Positions 45,154 through 52,853 of a stretch of DNA of 64,000 nucleotides are shown piece by piece. This DNA is from Pseudomonas veronii. GTDB lineage: Bacteria > Pseudomonadota > Gammaproteobacteria > Pseudomonadales > Pseudomonadaceae. Under the pieces are notes generated by a model that was given only the letters and a program-made list of their open reading frames with translations, searched no databases and was not told where the DNA came from. The stretch covers positions 1-64,000 of the forward strand of contig NZ_JYLL01000025.1 in NCBI RefSeq assembly GCF_001439695.1. The letters are read 5' to 3'. The stretch's first letter is position 1; each line of letters starts with the position of its first letter. The position numbers and the translations under genes were made by a program.

Positions 45154-46254
45154 TCAGTCGTCGAACAATATGGTCGCAATCCCCGACCGGGGCACCCCGC
45201 CCCGCTTGCCCCACAGCTCAATCCGGCCACCGATCACCGCCATCGAATGACCGCCATACTCCACCGTCCCCACCTTGCCGCTTCGCAAGTCGGCATCCGT
45301 GGCCTGCCGGTAATTTTTGCGCAAGCCCAGACGGTCCAAGCCTTCCCGGCTGTACTCGCCATCATTGAGGGTACGTATGCCATCCAGAAAGCTGCGTCCG
45401 GCAGTGCCGTCGTTGTTTTCCAATTGCGCCCGTTTTGCGCTGACGGCAAACATGAAATTGGCGTTGGTCATCATTTTCGGGTCATCGCCCTGGAAACGTG
45501 CATGGGTGGCAGCCAGCCGCACTTCATCCTTGGTCAGGTCAACCTTGACACCATCGCGCATGGTCACAGAGTAGCCATTACCCGTCTCCTTGACCTCTTT
45601 GAAGACGTCGGTGGGCTTCTCGCCAAATTGCATCATGGCGGCTTTAATCGCTGAAACCGTCACGCAATTGCCGTCCGGCCCCTGTCTGAAGCCGCTCCAG
45701 ATATTCTCCGGTTTTTTCCCCGGCTCGCTGTCATCGGGCTTGTAGTCGAAATGCTTCGCGCCTTCGGTAATCGGCTTGTCGCTCATGGACTCGCTGGGGC
45801 CGAAACCACCGCCGCCGCCTCCACCGCCTCCACCGCCGCCGCCGCCGCCCCCCCCTCCCCCACCGCCGTCCGGAGAGGGGGATGGAGACGGTGCTGGTGA
45901 CGGCGGCGCATCCGGGCCATCCGGAAATTCCTCCGGGAAGGCTCTCTTCATGAACGCCTGAAAGCCCTCAGGCGCGTCTTTCTTCACCTCTTCGAGGATC
46001 TCCTTGAACTTCTCTTCGCCGAGCTCCTTTCGCTTTTCATTCAGCTTGTCCCGCAGCTCCTGGGCCGTCTGGTTCTTGGAGGTTTTTTCGGCATCTTCAA
46101 GCTCCTTGATCAGCTTCGTGATACTGTCCTTGACGGCCCCCTTGTCGTCCTTGGTGCCATCAGACTGGTTGACCCCCTTCTGGTACTGTCCTCCCCACCC
46201 CCCCTCGTAACGCATCCCCCCAGCCCCTTGGCCGGATATCGATGAATTCCACAT
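45154..46254 (-). CDS. Candidate type III effector with Cys/His papain-like pair and poly-Gly linker
   Basis: Orphan protein of 366 aa whose family I do not recognise. Residues about 35-100 are a highly charged helical, possibly coiled-coil segment. A Pro/Ser stretch follows, then 21 consecutive Gly (about residues 132-152). The C-terminal domain has DGNCVTVSAIKAAMMQFG (Cys at the start of a helix) and GGHSMAVIGGRIELWGK (His at a strand start), an arrangement like papain-fold cysteine peptidases. No signal peptide is present; the first 16 residues lack acidic residues and contain three Ser. A near-consensus HrpL promoter lies 46 nt upstream of the start codon. GGGAGAGG precedes the ATG. Confidence 0.62.
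   Translation of the reverse strand: MWNSSISGQGAGGMRYEGGWGGQYQKGVNQSDGTKDDKGAVKDSITKLIKELEDAEKTSKNQTAQELRDKLNEKRKELGEEKFKEILEEVKKDAPEGFQAFMKRAFPEEFPDGPDAPPSPAPSPSPSPDGGGGGGGGGGGGGGGGGGGGGFGPSESMSDKPITEGAKHFDYKPDDSEPGKKPENIWSGFRQGPDGNCVTVSAIKAAMMQFGEKPTDVFKEVKETGNGYSVTMRDGVKVDLTKDEVRLAATHARFQGDDPKMMTNANFMFAVSAKRAQLENNDGTAGRSFLDGIRTLNDGEYSREGLDRLGLRKNYRQATDADLRSGKVGTVEYGGHSMAVIGGRIELWGKRGGVPRSGIATILFDD
45799..45861 (-). repeat. Glycine-codon tract with G8 homopolymer
   Basis: On the coding strand, 21 consecutive Gly codons (GGT, GGC, GGA and GGG) include an uninterrupted run of eight G (plus-strand C8 at 45848-45855) and a run of five. Such tracts are prone to slippage, which could shift the downstream C-terminal domain out of frame. 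Confidence 0.85.
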
Positions 46255-46300
46255 ACCGCCTCTCCCAGGTAATGAAACAACCCAACGCCTCTCGGCTTGA

Positions 46301-46329
46301 TAGGTGGAAAGACAGGTGTGGTGCGTTCC
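46301..46329 (-). promoter_or_regulatory. HrpL-dependent promoter (hrp box) of the candidate effector
   Basis: Minus strand: GGAACG-CA-N14-CCACCTA. The hrp box consensus is GGAACC-NA-N13/14-CCACNNA; only the last base of the first half differs. Spacing between halves (16 nt) and distance to the start codon (46 nt) are typical of known hrp boxes in P. syringae and P. fluorescens T3SS genes. Confidence 0.72.
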
Positions 46330-46393
46330 AACAAAGGCGTGTCATCTCGTAACCGCATCGGGGGTGGGAAAAGGTCCTGATGCCAAATAAAAC

Positions 46394-46425
46394 GCAAAAA
46401 AAAGCCCCTCGATCGAGGGGCTTCT
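46394..46425 (-). terminator. Intrinsic terminator after flgE
   Basis: AAGCCCCTCGATCGAGGGGCTT is a perfect stem followed on the minus strand by a T8 run. It separates flgBCDE from the downstream effector gene. Confidence 0.92.
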
Positions 46426-46442
46426 TGTGCAGCGTTAGCGCA

Positions 46443-47759
46443 TCAGGTCATCTGGATGATGGTCTGCATGATGGTGCTCTGGGTGGAGATGGTCTTGGCG
46501 TTCGCCTGGTAGTTGCTCTGGGCCTTGATCAGGTCCACCAGCTCGTTGGTCAGGTTGACGTTGGAGTTCTCCAGGGAGTTGGCCACGATCGAACCGAGGG
46601 TGCCGGCTTGAGGGGTGTCGTATCCCGGTTGGCCCGAGGCAAAGGTCTCTCTCCAGGCCGTGCCGCCTGCCGGTTGCAGGCCTTGTTCGTTGTTGAAGCT
46701 GGCCAGGGAGATCTGGCCAATGGCCTTGCTCTGCTGGTTGCTGAAGGTGGCGAACAGTACACCGCTGCCGTCGATTTTCAGCCCGGTGATCTGGCCGGTG
46801 GCATAGCCATCGGTGACCGGTGGGTTGCGATAGCTGGCCGAATTGTACTGGGTGATATTCGCCATGTTGACCGCAATACCGCCGGTGTTGGCAGCGGCGC
46901 CGTTAGCAGTCCATACACCGTTGGTCACGGTGCCCGGTTTCCAGTTGGAAATGGTCAGGGTGGTGTTGGAGACTATGCTGGGCGGGGTGACCACGCCAGC
47001 GAGCTTACCGGCCGTGTCGAACGTCAGGGTCGACGCGACAGGTGCCACCGCGCCTGCGCCACTGATCGGGGTACCATCAGGGTTACGCCCGTCGATCAGG
47101 GTGTAGGAGTTCCATTGGTTGGAACCCGTCTTCACCAGGTACTGCACCATCGGGTGAGCGTTGCCTTGGGTGTCGTACAAGGTGGTGCTGTACTGGGTGG
47201 TGAAGGTCTTGGTGTCGGTTGGGTTGAAAGGCTTGGCCACCTGGTCGATCACCGCCTCCGAGGAGTTCAGGTTACTGGTGGAATCGACGGTGCTGGAGGC
47301 TTTTGGCGGCAGGTTCGACAAGTTGAGTTGCAGGTCGACCAAGCCACCCTTGACGATCTTGCCGTTGTCATCCGCCGCGTAGCCTTGCAGGCGCGAAGTA
47401 CCGGTGTTGTTGGTGATGTAGCCGTCTTTGTCTGCACGGAAAGCACCGCTACGGGTGTATTCCAGCGAACCGTCGCTGCCCTTCTGTACGAAGAAGCCAC
47501 CGCCCTGGATCGCCATGTCCAGGATGCCGCCACTGTTGTTGACGTCGCCCTGAGTGAATTGCTGGGACACGGCCGCCAGGTTCACACCGTTACCGATGCT
47601 GTTCTGGCCGGTGCCCAGCTTGGACGCCGCGTAGATGTCCGCGAATTCCGCACGGGACGATTTGAAGCCAGTGGTCGCGACGTTGGCGATGTTGTTGCCG
47701 GTCACGTCCAGTTGTTTGTTGGCCGCATAGAGGCCGCTCAGGCCGATGTTAAAAGACAT
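46443..47759 (-). CDS. flgE: Flagellar hook protein FlgE
   Basis: Hook subunit of 438 aa. The N-terminal rod-type domain is MSFNIGLSGLYAANKQLDVTGNNIANVATTGFK with the ANV signature. The body is variable and beta-rich, and the C-terminus is NLTNELVDLIKAQSNYQANAKTISTQSTIMQTIIQM, a typical D0 helix. Exported by the flagellar type III apparatus. It is the last gene of flgBCDE, after which a terminator follows. Confidence 0.94.
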   Translation of the reverse strand: MSFNIGLSGLYAANKQLDVTGNNIANVATTGFKSSRAEFADIYAASKLGTGQNSIGNGVNLAAVSQQFTQGDVNNSGGILDMAIQGGGFFVQKGSDGSLEYTRSGAFRADKDGYITNNTGTSRLQGYAADDNGKIVKGGLVDLQLNLSNLPPKASSTVDSTSNLNSSEAVIDQVAKPFNPTDTKTFTTQYSTTLYDTQGNAHPMVQYLVKTGSNQWNSYTLIDGRNPDGTPISGAGAVAPVASTLTFDTAGKLAGVVTPPSIVSNTTLTISNWKPGTVTNGVWTANGAAANTGGIAVNMANITQYNSASYRNPPVTDGYATGQITGLKIDGSGVLFATFSNQQSKAIGQISLASFNNEQGLQPAGGTAWRETFASGQPGYDTPQAGTLGSIVANSLENSNVNLTNELVDLIKAQSNYQANAKTISTQSTIMQTIIQMT

Positions 47760-47790
47760 GTTTCTCTCCCTCTGCCGTATCTAGCCGGCT

Positions 47791-48516
47791 CTATGTACCG
47801 ATAGTCTGAATTTGCGACAGCTTGACGCTGCCCATGCCGCCTGCAAGGTTGAGCAGCATTTCGCCGCCGGTCTTGCTCAGGGTCACGCTGGTGACCGTCG
47901 CCGGCAGCGAAGTGGCCAGAGCCACTGCGTCGCCCGCGTCATTCTTGGTGGTGGCCGTAAAGGTGTAAGTCCCTGCCGGGGCGACCTCACCGTCAGCGTT
48001 CTTGCCATCCCAGATGAAGTCGGAACTGCCCGCGCTCTGTGCGCCCATATCGAGGGTACGCACCACGACACCGTCTTTGTCGGTGATCTTGACCGAGACG
48101 TTGCCCGTTGCCGCCGTCACTGCGACCGAGCCGGTCATGCTCTTGCTGGTGTCCACCAGCGCCTTGTCGGTCTGGGTAATGATCGAGCGACCGACCAGCG
48201 ACGAAGCCTGCAATGCTTGCGACGAGCTGAAGTTGCTGGAGATGCTGTTTACCGAGTCGTTCAGGGTGTTGATGCCTTCCAGGCTACTGAACTGCGCCAA
48301 CTGAGCCACGAACGCACCGTTGTCCTGAGGCGACAGCGGGTTCTGGTTCTTCAGTTGGGTCACCAACAGTTGCAGGAACGCATCCTTGCCCAGCGACTGG
48401 TTGCCCGTTGCCGTCTTGGTGGCGGTGCTGAGGCTGCTGTTGTCCGTCGCAGTCTTGACCTTGCTGTTGAACAGGTCCTGGACTGCCGAGTTGTTCGTCG
48501 TATCAACAATGGCCAT
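47791..48516 (-). CDS. flgD: Flagellar hook assembly (capping) protein FlgD
   Basis: Hook cap of 241 aa. The N-terminal region has GKDAFLQLLVTQLKNQNPLSPQDNGAFVAQLAQFSSLEGI, the conserved FlgD export and function segment. The C-terminus is an Ig/Tudor-like beta domain. It lies 31 bp before flgE and 16 bp after flgC. Confidence 0.93.
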   Translation of the reverse strand: MAIVDTTNNSAVQDLFNSKVKTATDNSSLSTATKTATGNQSLGKDAFLQLLVTQLKNQNPLSPQDNGAFVAQLAQFSSLEGINTLNDSVNSISSNFSSSQALQASSLVGRSIITQTDKALVDTSKSMTGSVAVTAATGNVSVKITDKDGVVVRTLDMGAQSAGSSDFIWDGKNADGEVAPAGTYTFTATTKNDAGDAVALATSLPATVTSVTLSKTGGEMLLNLAGGMGSVKLSQIQTIGT

Positions 48517-48532
48517 TGTTTGGCGCCCCTTA

Positions 48533-48976
48533 TCACTGACCCAGGGTCAGGACCTTCTGCATCATGGTTTTGGCGGTGTTCATCATTTCCGCGTTGGTCT
48601 GGAACGAGCGACTGGCAGAGATCATGTCAGCCATTTCCTCGACCACGTTGACGTTCGGGTAGTACACGTAGCCTTTTTCGTTCGCCGCAGGGTGATTAGG
48701 CTCATAGCGCGCTTCCAGATTGCTCTGGTCTTCAACCACGCCGAGTACCTGCACGCCTTGCCCGGCAGCGTCCTGATTCTGGAACAGCGAATCGCCGCCG
48801 CTGCTCTGGCCGCCCTGAAACATGGTGGCGAACACCGGGTGACGGGCGCGGTAGGTCTGGTCGATGCTCGAAGACACCGTCTCGGCGTTGGCGATGTTAC
48901 TGGCGACGGTGTTCAGGCGCGTGGTCTGCGCGCTCATGCCACTACCGGCAATATTGAAAACACTGGCTAAGGACAT
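48533..48976 (-). CDS. flgC: Flagellar basal-body rod protein FlgC
   Basis: Proximal rod protein of 147 aa with MSLASVFNIAGSGMSAQTTRLNTVASNIANAET (rod signature, N-terminal helix), the central YPNVNVVEEMADMISASRSFQTNAEMMN segment and a matching C-terminal helix. It follows flgB by 3 bp. Confidence 0.94.
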   Translation of the reverse strand: MSLASVFNIAGSGMSAQTTRLNTVASNIANAETVSSSIDQTYRARHPVFATMFQGGQSSGGDSLFQNQDAAGQGVQVLGVVEDQSNLEARYEPNHPAANEKGYVYYPNVNVVEEMADMISASRSFQTNAEMMNTAKTMMQKVLTLGQ

Positions 48977-48979
48977 GGC

Positions 48980-49387
48980 TTACTCTCCACGCAGGGCTGA
49001 CATCAGCCCTTTGAATTTGCTGTTGAGCAGGGTGAAGCTGGCCTGGAAGTTCACCGAGTTCTCGGCGTAGGCCGATTGCTCCAACTGCGCGTCGACGGTG
49101 TTCTGGTCGATCGACGGCTGCATCGGCGTGCGATACAGCAGCGATTCGTCGCCACTGCTCAGGCCTTGCGCTTCGATATGACGGCTGTTGGTCATGTTCA
49201 AGGCGAAGGTGCCGTTCTTGGTCTTGTCCTGCTGTGCGGCGAGCACGGCGGAGAAGTCCAGGTCCCGAGCCTTGTAGTTCGGGGTGTCGGCGTTGGCAAT
49301 GTTGTTGGCCAGGACTTCGGCACGCTGGGCGCGAAAGCCGAGGGCTTGTTCGTGGATACCGAGCGCTTTATCGAAGCTGATGCTCAT
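48980..49387 (-). CDS. flgB: Flagellar basal-body rod protein FlgB
   Basis: Rod protein of 135 aa. The N-terminal motif is ALGFRAQRAEVLANNIANADTPNYKARDLDF. It is the first gene of flgBCDE and has a sigma54 promoter 45-61 bp upstream. This agrees with the class III (RpoN/FleR-dependent) control of the hook genes described in P. aeruginosa. Confidence 0.94.
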   Translation of the reverse strand: MSISFDKALGIHEQALGFRAQRAEVLANNIANADTPNYKARDLDFSAVLAAQQDKTKNGTFALNMTNSRHIEAQGLSSGDESLLYRTPMQPSIDQNTVDAQLEQSAYAENSVNFQASFTLLNSKFKGLMSALRGE

Positions 49388-49431
49388 GGCGGAAACCTTT
49401 AGGCTGACCTGCTGTTCGTTAACAGGGTTAT

Positions 49432-49448
49432 AGCAAGGTGCATGCCAA
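49432..49448 (-). promoter_or_regulatory. Sigma54 promoter of flgBCDE
   Basis: Minus strand: TTGGCATGCACCTTGCT. GG and GC are 12 bp apart and the match to TGGCACG-N4-TTGC is good. Predicted start near 49421, about 34 nt before the flgB ATG. Confidence 0.78.
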
Positions 49449-49581
49449 TCTGGCTAAAGCCCATATATCAAGGGGTTACGCAGAGATTGCCGGCGGCAAT
49501 GCCAGAAAAGCGGCAAACGGCTTCCGCGTGGCGCCAGTAAAGCGGCAATCGGGAGTTGCCGCTTTTACCTTGCCGCAAAAC

Positions 49582-49676
49582 AAATGTGGGAGGGGGCTTG
49601 CCCCCGATAGCGGTGGTTCAGTCATAGATACTGAGACTGACACACCGCTATCGGGGGCAAGCCCCCTCCCACACTT
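49582..49676. repeat. REPIN upstream of flgB
   Basis: AAATGTGGGAGGGGGCTTGC at the left and its reverse complement GGGGGCAAGCCCCCTCCCAC at the right, with a spacer of about 45 bp including GATAGCGG/CCGCTATC arms. It is the best-preserved doublet in the window. Confidence 0.9.
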
Positions 49677-49690
49677 TGACTGCGTGCGAC

Positions 49691-50518
49691 TTACTTGGCC
49701 TGGTAAATGATCCCAGGACTGCACTGCACCATCTGGAAATGATCCGGCAGGCCGTTCAGCGCCTCGGATGCACCGAGGAACAGATACCCCCCGCGCTTGA
49801 GCGTGCCGTGGATGCGCAGCAGGATGTCTTTCTTCACTTCGGCCGAGAAGTAGATCAGCACGTTACGGCAGAACACCATGTCGAACTTGCCCAGGCTGGC
49901 GTAGCTGTCGAGCAGGTTGAACGAGCGAAACTCCACCCGGTTCTTGATCGGCGCCTTGACCGCCCAACGCCCCGCCCCTTTCGGGTCGAAGTAACGCTGC
50001 AGGCGTTCCGGGGACAAACCGCGGCCCAGGGCCAGGCTGTCGTACTCGCCGGTCTTGCAGTTGGTGAGCATGGTGCCCGACAGATCGGTGGCGACAATTT
50101 GCGCGCCGGCCTTCAACTGGCCCATGTTCGTCCGTTCGAACTCGTCGATCGCCATCGAAATCGAGTACGGTTCCTGCCCCGAGGAACAGGCTGCCGACCA
50201 GATCCGCAAACGCTGACCCGGGCTGGCCTTGATCGCCTCGGGCAGCACTTTGCTCTTGAGTACCTCAAAGGGGTAGGTGTCGCGAAACCATAGGGTTTCG
50301 TTGGTGGTCATGGCATCGACCACCATTTCCTTGAGCCCGCTGCGCGGCTGGCTCTGAATCCGCTGGACCAACTCACCGAGGGACTTGATGCCCTGCTGTT
50401 CCATCAGTTTGTTGAGACGGCTGGATACCAGATACTGCTTGTTTTCACCGAGCAATATGCCACAGGCTTTTTCCAGGAAGACCCGGAACTGTTCGAAATC
50501 CAAATTACCCGTAGACAA
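49691..50518 (-). CDS. cheR: Chemotaxis protein methyltransferase CheR
   Basis: SAM-dependent glutamyl methyltransferase of 275 aa that methylates chemoreceptors. An N-terminal helical domain of about 70 aa is followed by NETLWFRDTYPFEVLKSKVLP, RIWSAACSSGQEPYSIS (SAM motif), IVATDLSGTMLTNCKTGEY and FDMVFCRNVLIYFS (all CheR signatures). It lies 42 bp downstream of cheV, so the two are probably co-transcribed. Confidence 0.94.
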   Translation of the reverse strand: MSTGNLDFEQFRVFLEKACGILLGENKQYLVSSRLNKLMEQQGIKSLGELVQRIQSQPRSGLKEMVVDAMTTNETLWFRDTYPFEVLKSKVLPEAIKASPGQRLRIWSAACSSGQEPYSISMAIDEFERTNMGQLKAGAQIVATDLSGTMLTNCKTGEYDSLALGRGLSPERLQRYFDPKGAGRWAVKAPIKNRVEFRSFNLLDSYASLGKFDMVFCRNVLIYFSAEVKKDILLRIHGTLKRGGYLFLGASEALNGLPDHFQMVQCSPGIIYQAK

Positions 50519-50560
50519 TGATACCGCCTCTTAAATCGTGTGACCGCCAGGGAAATTCCC

Positions 50561-51493
50561 CTAGCCGTGATCTGCTGCCTTGATCCGGTCGACTACCCGG
50601 GATGCCAGGTCATCAGGGCGGAACTTAGCCAGGAAGTCGTCAGCACCGACCTTCTTGACCATCGCCTGATTGAATACGCCCGACAACGAAGTATGCAGGA
50701 TGATATGCAATTTTTGCATGCGTGGATCGTTGCGTATTTCAGCCGTGAGGGTATAGCCGTCCATTTCCGGCATCTCGATGTCGGAAATCATCATCAAGAA
50801 TTCTTCTTCCGGCTTCTTGCCTTCATCCACCAGTTTGCGCAGGTAATCCAGCGCCTGGCGGCCATCGTTGAGCGCCACCACCTCAACGCCGATGGTTTGC
50901 AGGCAACGGGTCACCTGTTTACGCGCCACCGAGGAGTCGTCCACCGTCAGCACCCGCAGCGAAACCGCCTTGTGCGCCGTTTCGGCATCGACGACGCCAA
51001 CCGAAATCGCTTCGGAAGTCGGTGCGACTTCGGCGAGGATTTTCTCCACGTCGATGATTTCGACCAACTGGTTGTCTACTCGCGTCACCGCCGTGAGGTA
51101 GTGATCGCGACCGGTGCCCTTGGGCGGTGGATGGATCTCTTCCCAGTTCATGTTGACGATACGTTCCACCGAGCGCACCAGGAAACCCTGGGTCTTGGTG
51201 TTGTATTCGGTAATGATCACAAACGGGTTTTCGCGGTCTTGCAGGCCGGCCGAACTCGTGGCCAATGCCAGGTCGAGAATCGGGATGGTCGCGCCACGGA
51301 TGTTGGCTACGCCACACACCACCGGGCTCGACTTGGGCATGATCGTCAGCTTGGGACACTGCAGCACTTCCCGCACTTTGAACACGTTGATGCCATAGAG
51401 CTGCTTGCCGTCCAGGCGAAAAAGCAACAACTCCAGGCGATTCTGCCCTACCAGCTGTGTACGCTGGTTTACTGAATCCATTACACCTGCCAT
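50561..51493 (-). CDS. cheV: Chemotaxis coupling protein CheV
   Basis: 310 aa with a CheW-like N-terminal domain (LELLLFRLDGKQLYGINVFKVREVLQ, SSPVVCGVANIRGATIPILDLA) and a C-terminal receiver (LTVDDSSVARKQVTRCL, MISDIEMPEMDGYTL, HTSLSG). It couples receptors to CheA and may be phosphorylated. It is divergent from flgA with only 81 bp between the start codons, a control region with overlapping promoters. Confidence 0.93.
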   Translation of the reverse strand: MAGVMDSVNQRTQLVGQNRLELLLFRLDGKQLYGINVFKVREVLQCPKLTIMPKSSPVVCGVANIRGATIPILDLALATSSAGLQDRENPFVIITEYNTKTQGFLVRSVERIVNMNWEEIHPPPKGTGRDHYLTAVTRVDNQLVEIIDVEKILAEVAPTSEAISVGVVDAETAHKAVSLRVLTVDDSSVARKQVTRCLQTIGVEVVALNDGRQALDYLRKLVDEGKKPEEEFLMMISDIEMPEMDGYTLTAEIRNDPRMQKLHIILHTSLSGVFNQAMVKKVGADDFLAKFRPDDLASRVVDRIKAADHG

Positions 51494-51547
51494 GCCCAGA
51501 CTCCTACGCTAAAACCTTTGGGGGTACGACGCGCACCCAACACTAAA

Positions 51548-51564
51548 CGGCACGAGCTTTGCTT
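51548..51564 (+). promoter_or_regulatory. Sigma54-type promoter facing flgA
   Basis: CGGCACGAGCTTTGCTT matches TGGCACG-N4-TTGC with correct 12-bp GG-GC spacing. flgA belongs to the sigma54/FleQ-controlled class in P. aeruginosa. The predicted start site (near 51574) lies within a base or two of the preferred flgA ATG, which is odd (see findings). Confidence 0.65.
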
Positions 51565-51574
51565 TTTATTGGCT

Positions 51575-52339
51575 ATGGATATGAAAACGACAGTTTCCCG
51601 ACGCACTCGCCACTCACGGTATCGCAGATTGCTCTGCGCCTGGATGGCGTTGTTTGCCGTGGGCGCAGGCATCACTGCCCGCGCCGCCGACGTCACCTTG
51701 CCTGATCTACTTATCGGCGTCACCCAAGGCTTTCTTGAATTCACTGTAGAAGATTATCTGGCAACCACCCAGACGCCAGGACGCTATGAAATCCAGGTCA
51801 ACCAATTGGATCCGCGCCTGCGCATGCCGATGTGCGACAAGGAATTGACAGCCAGCCTGGAAAGCCCGGCCCAGCCCATTGGTCGCGTGACGGTCAAGGT
51901 GCGCTGTGAAGGGACCTCGCCCTGGACCGTGTTCGTGCCCGCCCAGGTCAAACTGTTCCGCGATGTCGTCGTGGTGTCGCGGCCGCTCAAACGCAGCGGA
52001 ATCATCGGCTATGAGGATGTCATCTTGCGCGAGCGGGACATCAGCCTGATCAATCAGGGTTACCTGACGTCAGTGGACCAGGCTGTCGGGCAACGATTGA
52101 CCCGACCAATGGTCGCCGACCAGGTCATCACCCTGGTCCATCTTGAACAGGCAGAAGTCATTCGCAAGGGCGACCAAGTCATCATTTCCGCCAGCAGCGG
52201 CGGGCTGAATGTGAAGATGCCGGGCGAAGCGCTGTCCAACGGCGGCATGAGCGAACAGATCCGGGTCAAGAACCTCAATTCCAACCGCGTCATCAAGGCA
52301 CGGGTCACCGCGCCGGGCCAAGTCGAGGTGGCTTTATAG
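51575..52339 (+). CDS. flgA: Flagellar basal-body P-ring assembly chaperone FlgA
   Basis: 254 aa. The N-terminus (MDMKTTVSRRTRHSRYRRLLCAWMALFAVGAGITARA) is a signal peptide with a long basic n-region. The mature protein has an SAF-like domain, with RSGIIGYEDVILRERDI and RLTRPMVADQVITLVHLEQAEVI, and ends with VLNLNSNRVIKARVTAPGQVEV-type FlgA sequence. It acts as a periplasmic chaperone for FlgI. The start is uncertain between 51575, 51581 and 51644. Confidence 0.88.
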   Translation: MDMKTTVSRRTRHSRYRRLLCAWMALFAVGAGITARAADVTLPDLLIGVTQGFLEFTVEDYLATTQTPGRYEIQVNQLDPRLRMPMCDKELTASLESPAQPIGRVTVKVRCEGTSPWTVFVPAQVKLFRDVVVVSRPLKRSGIIGYEDVILRERDISLINQGYLTSVDQAVGQRLTRPMVADQVITLVHLEQAEVIRKGDQVIISASSGGLNVKMPGEALSNGGMSEQIRVKNLNSNRVIKARVTAPGQVEVAL

Positions 52340-52417
52340 ATCACTGGAATAGGACGCCAGCTTTTCCTACACTGTACGCCTGACGTTCGTGCATGCAGGT
52401 TTATTGTCAATCGCGCC

Positions 52418-52444
52418 TAAAGTTTGTCCGGGTATGGCCGAAAC
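52418..52444 (+). promoter_or_regulatory. FliA (sigma28) promoter of flgM
   Basis: TAAAGTTT, 11 bp, GCCGAAAC. The -35 and the GCCG core are consensus and the spacing is exact for TAAAGTTT-N11-GCCGATAA. It lies 38 bp before the flgM start codon. Confidence 0.82.
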
Positions 52445-52481
52445 CATGGCAAGCGTCCAAATACCCAGAGGTTTTTTTATC

Positions 52482-52805
52482 ATGGTCATCGATTTCAGCC
52501 GTTTGAATAACGCCCCGGCTTTGCCAGGCACTACGCGCACCAGCGGCACCAAGGACAGCGTAGACGCCAAGGCCCAGCCTCTGCCCGCCAAAGCGGAACA
52601 GGCCGGCGCCAGCCAAAGCGGGGAATCCGTACACCTGAGCAATGAGGCTCAACAGTTGCAGAAGGTCACTGACTCGCTGCGCGATCAACCTGTCGTCAAT
52701 CAAGCCCGTGTGGCCGAATTGAAACAGGCAATCGCCGATGGCAGCTATAAAGTCGACAGCAACCGTGTAGCCAGCAAGCTGCTTAACTTCGAAGCCGAGC
52801 GCTAG
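52482..52805 (+). CDS. flgM: Anti-sigma28 factor FlgM
   Basis: 107 aa, unfolded-looking N-terminus and a C-terminal FliA-binding helical region (SVHLSNEAQQLQKVTDSLRDQPVVNQARVAELKQAIADGSYKVDSNRVASKLLNFE). MVIDFSRLNNAPALPGT is the Pseudomonas start. It binds FliA until the hook is finished and it is then exported. The FliA promoter just upstream makes a feedback loop. Confidence 0.92.
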   Translation: MVIDFSRLNNAPALPGTTRTSGTKDSVDAKAQPLPAKAEQAGASQSGESVHLSNEAQQLQKVTDSLRDQPVVNQARVAELKQAIADGSYKVDSNRVASKLLNFEAER

Positions 52806-52853
52806 GCAAAGGCCTGCGCCAGGCTTTTGGACGCTTAAAACCCAAGGCCAGCC

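Larger units (their letters stand above)
49388..49690. other. flgB-cheR intergenic region
   Basis: The segment holds a sigma54 promoter (49432-49448, minus), a 10-bp hairpin (AAAGCGGCAA/TTGCCGCTTT, 49539-49565) and a REPIN (49582-49676). No gene is apparent. Confidence 0.7.

Noticed and set aside
51500..51560. FliA promoter for cheV
   Set aside because: A GCCGTTTA sequence occurs on the minus strand at the right distance, but its upstream TAAAAAGC is 2 bp too close and does not match TAAAGTTT. I could not support a promoter there.
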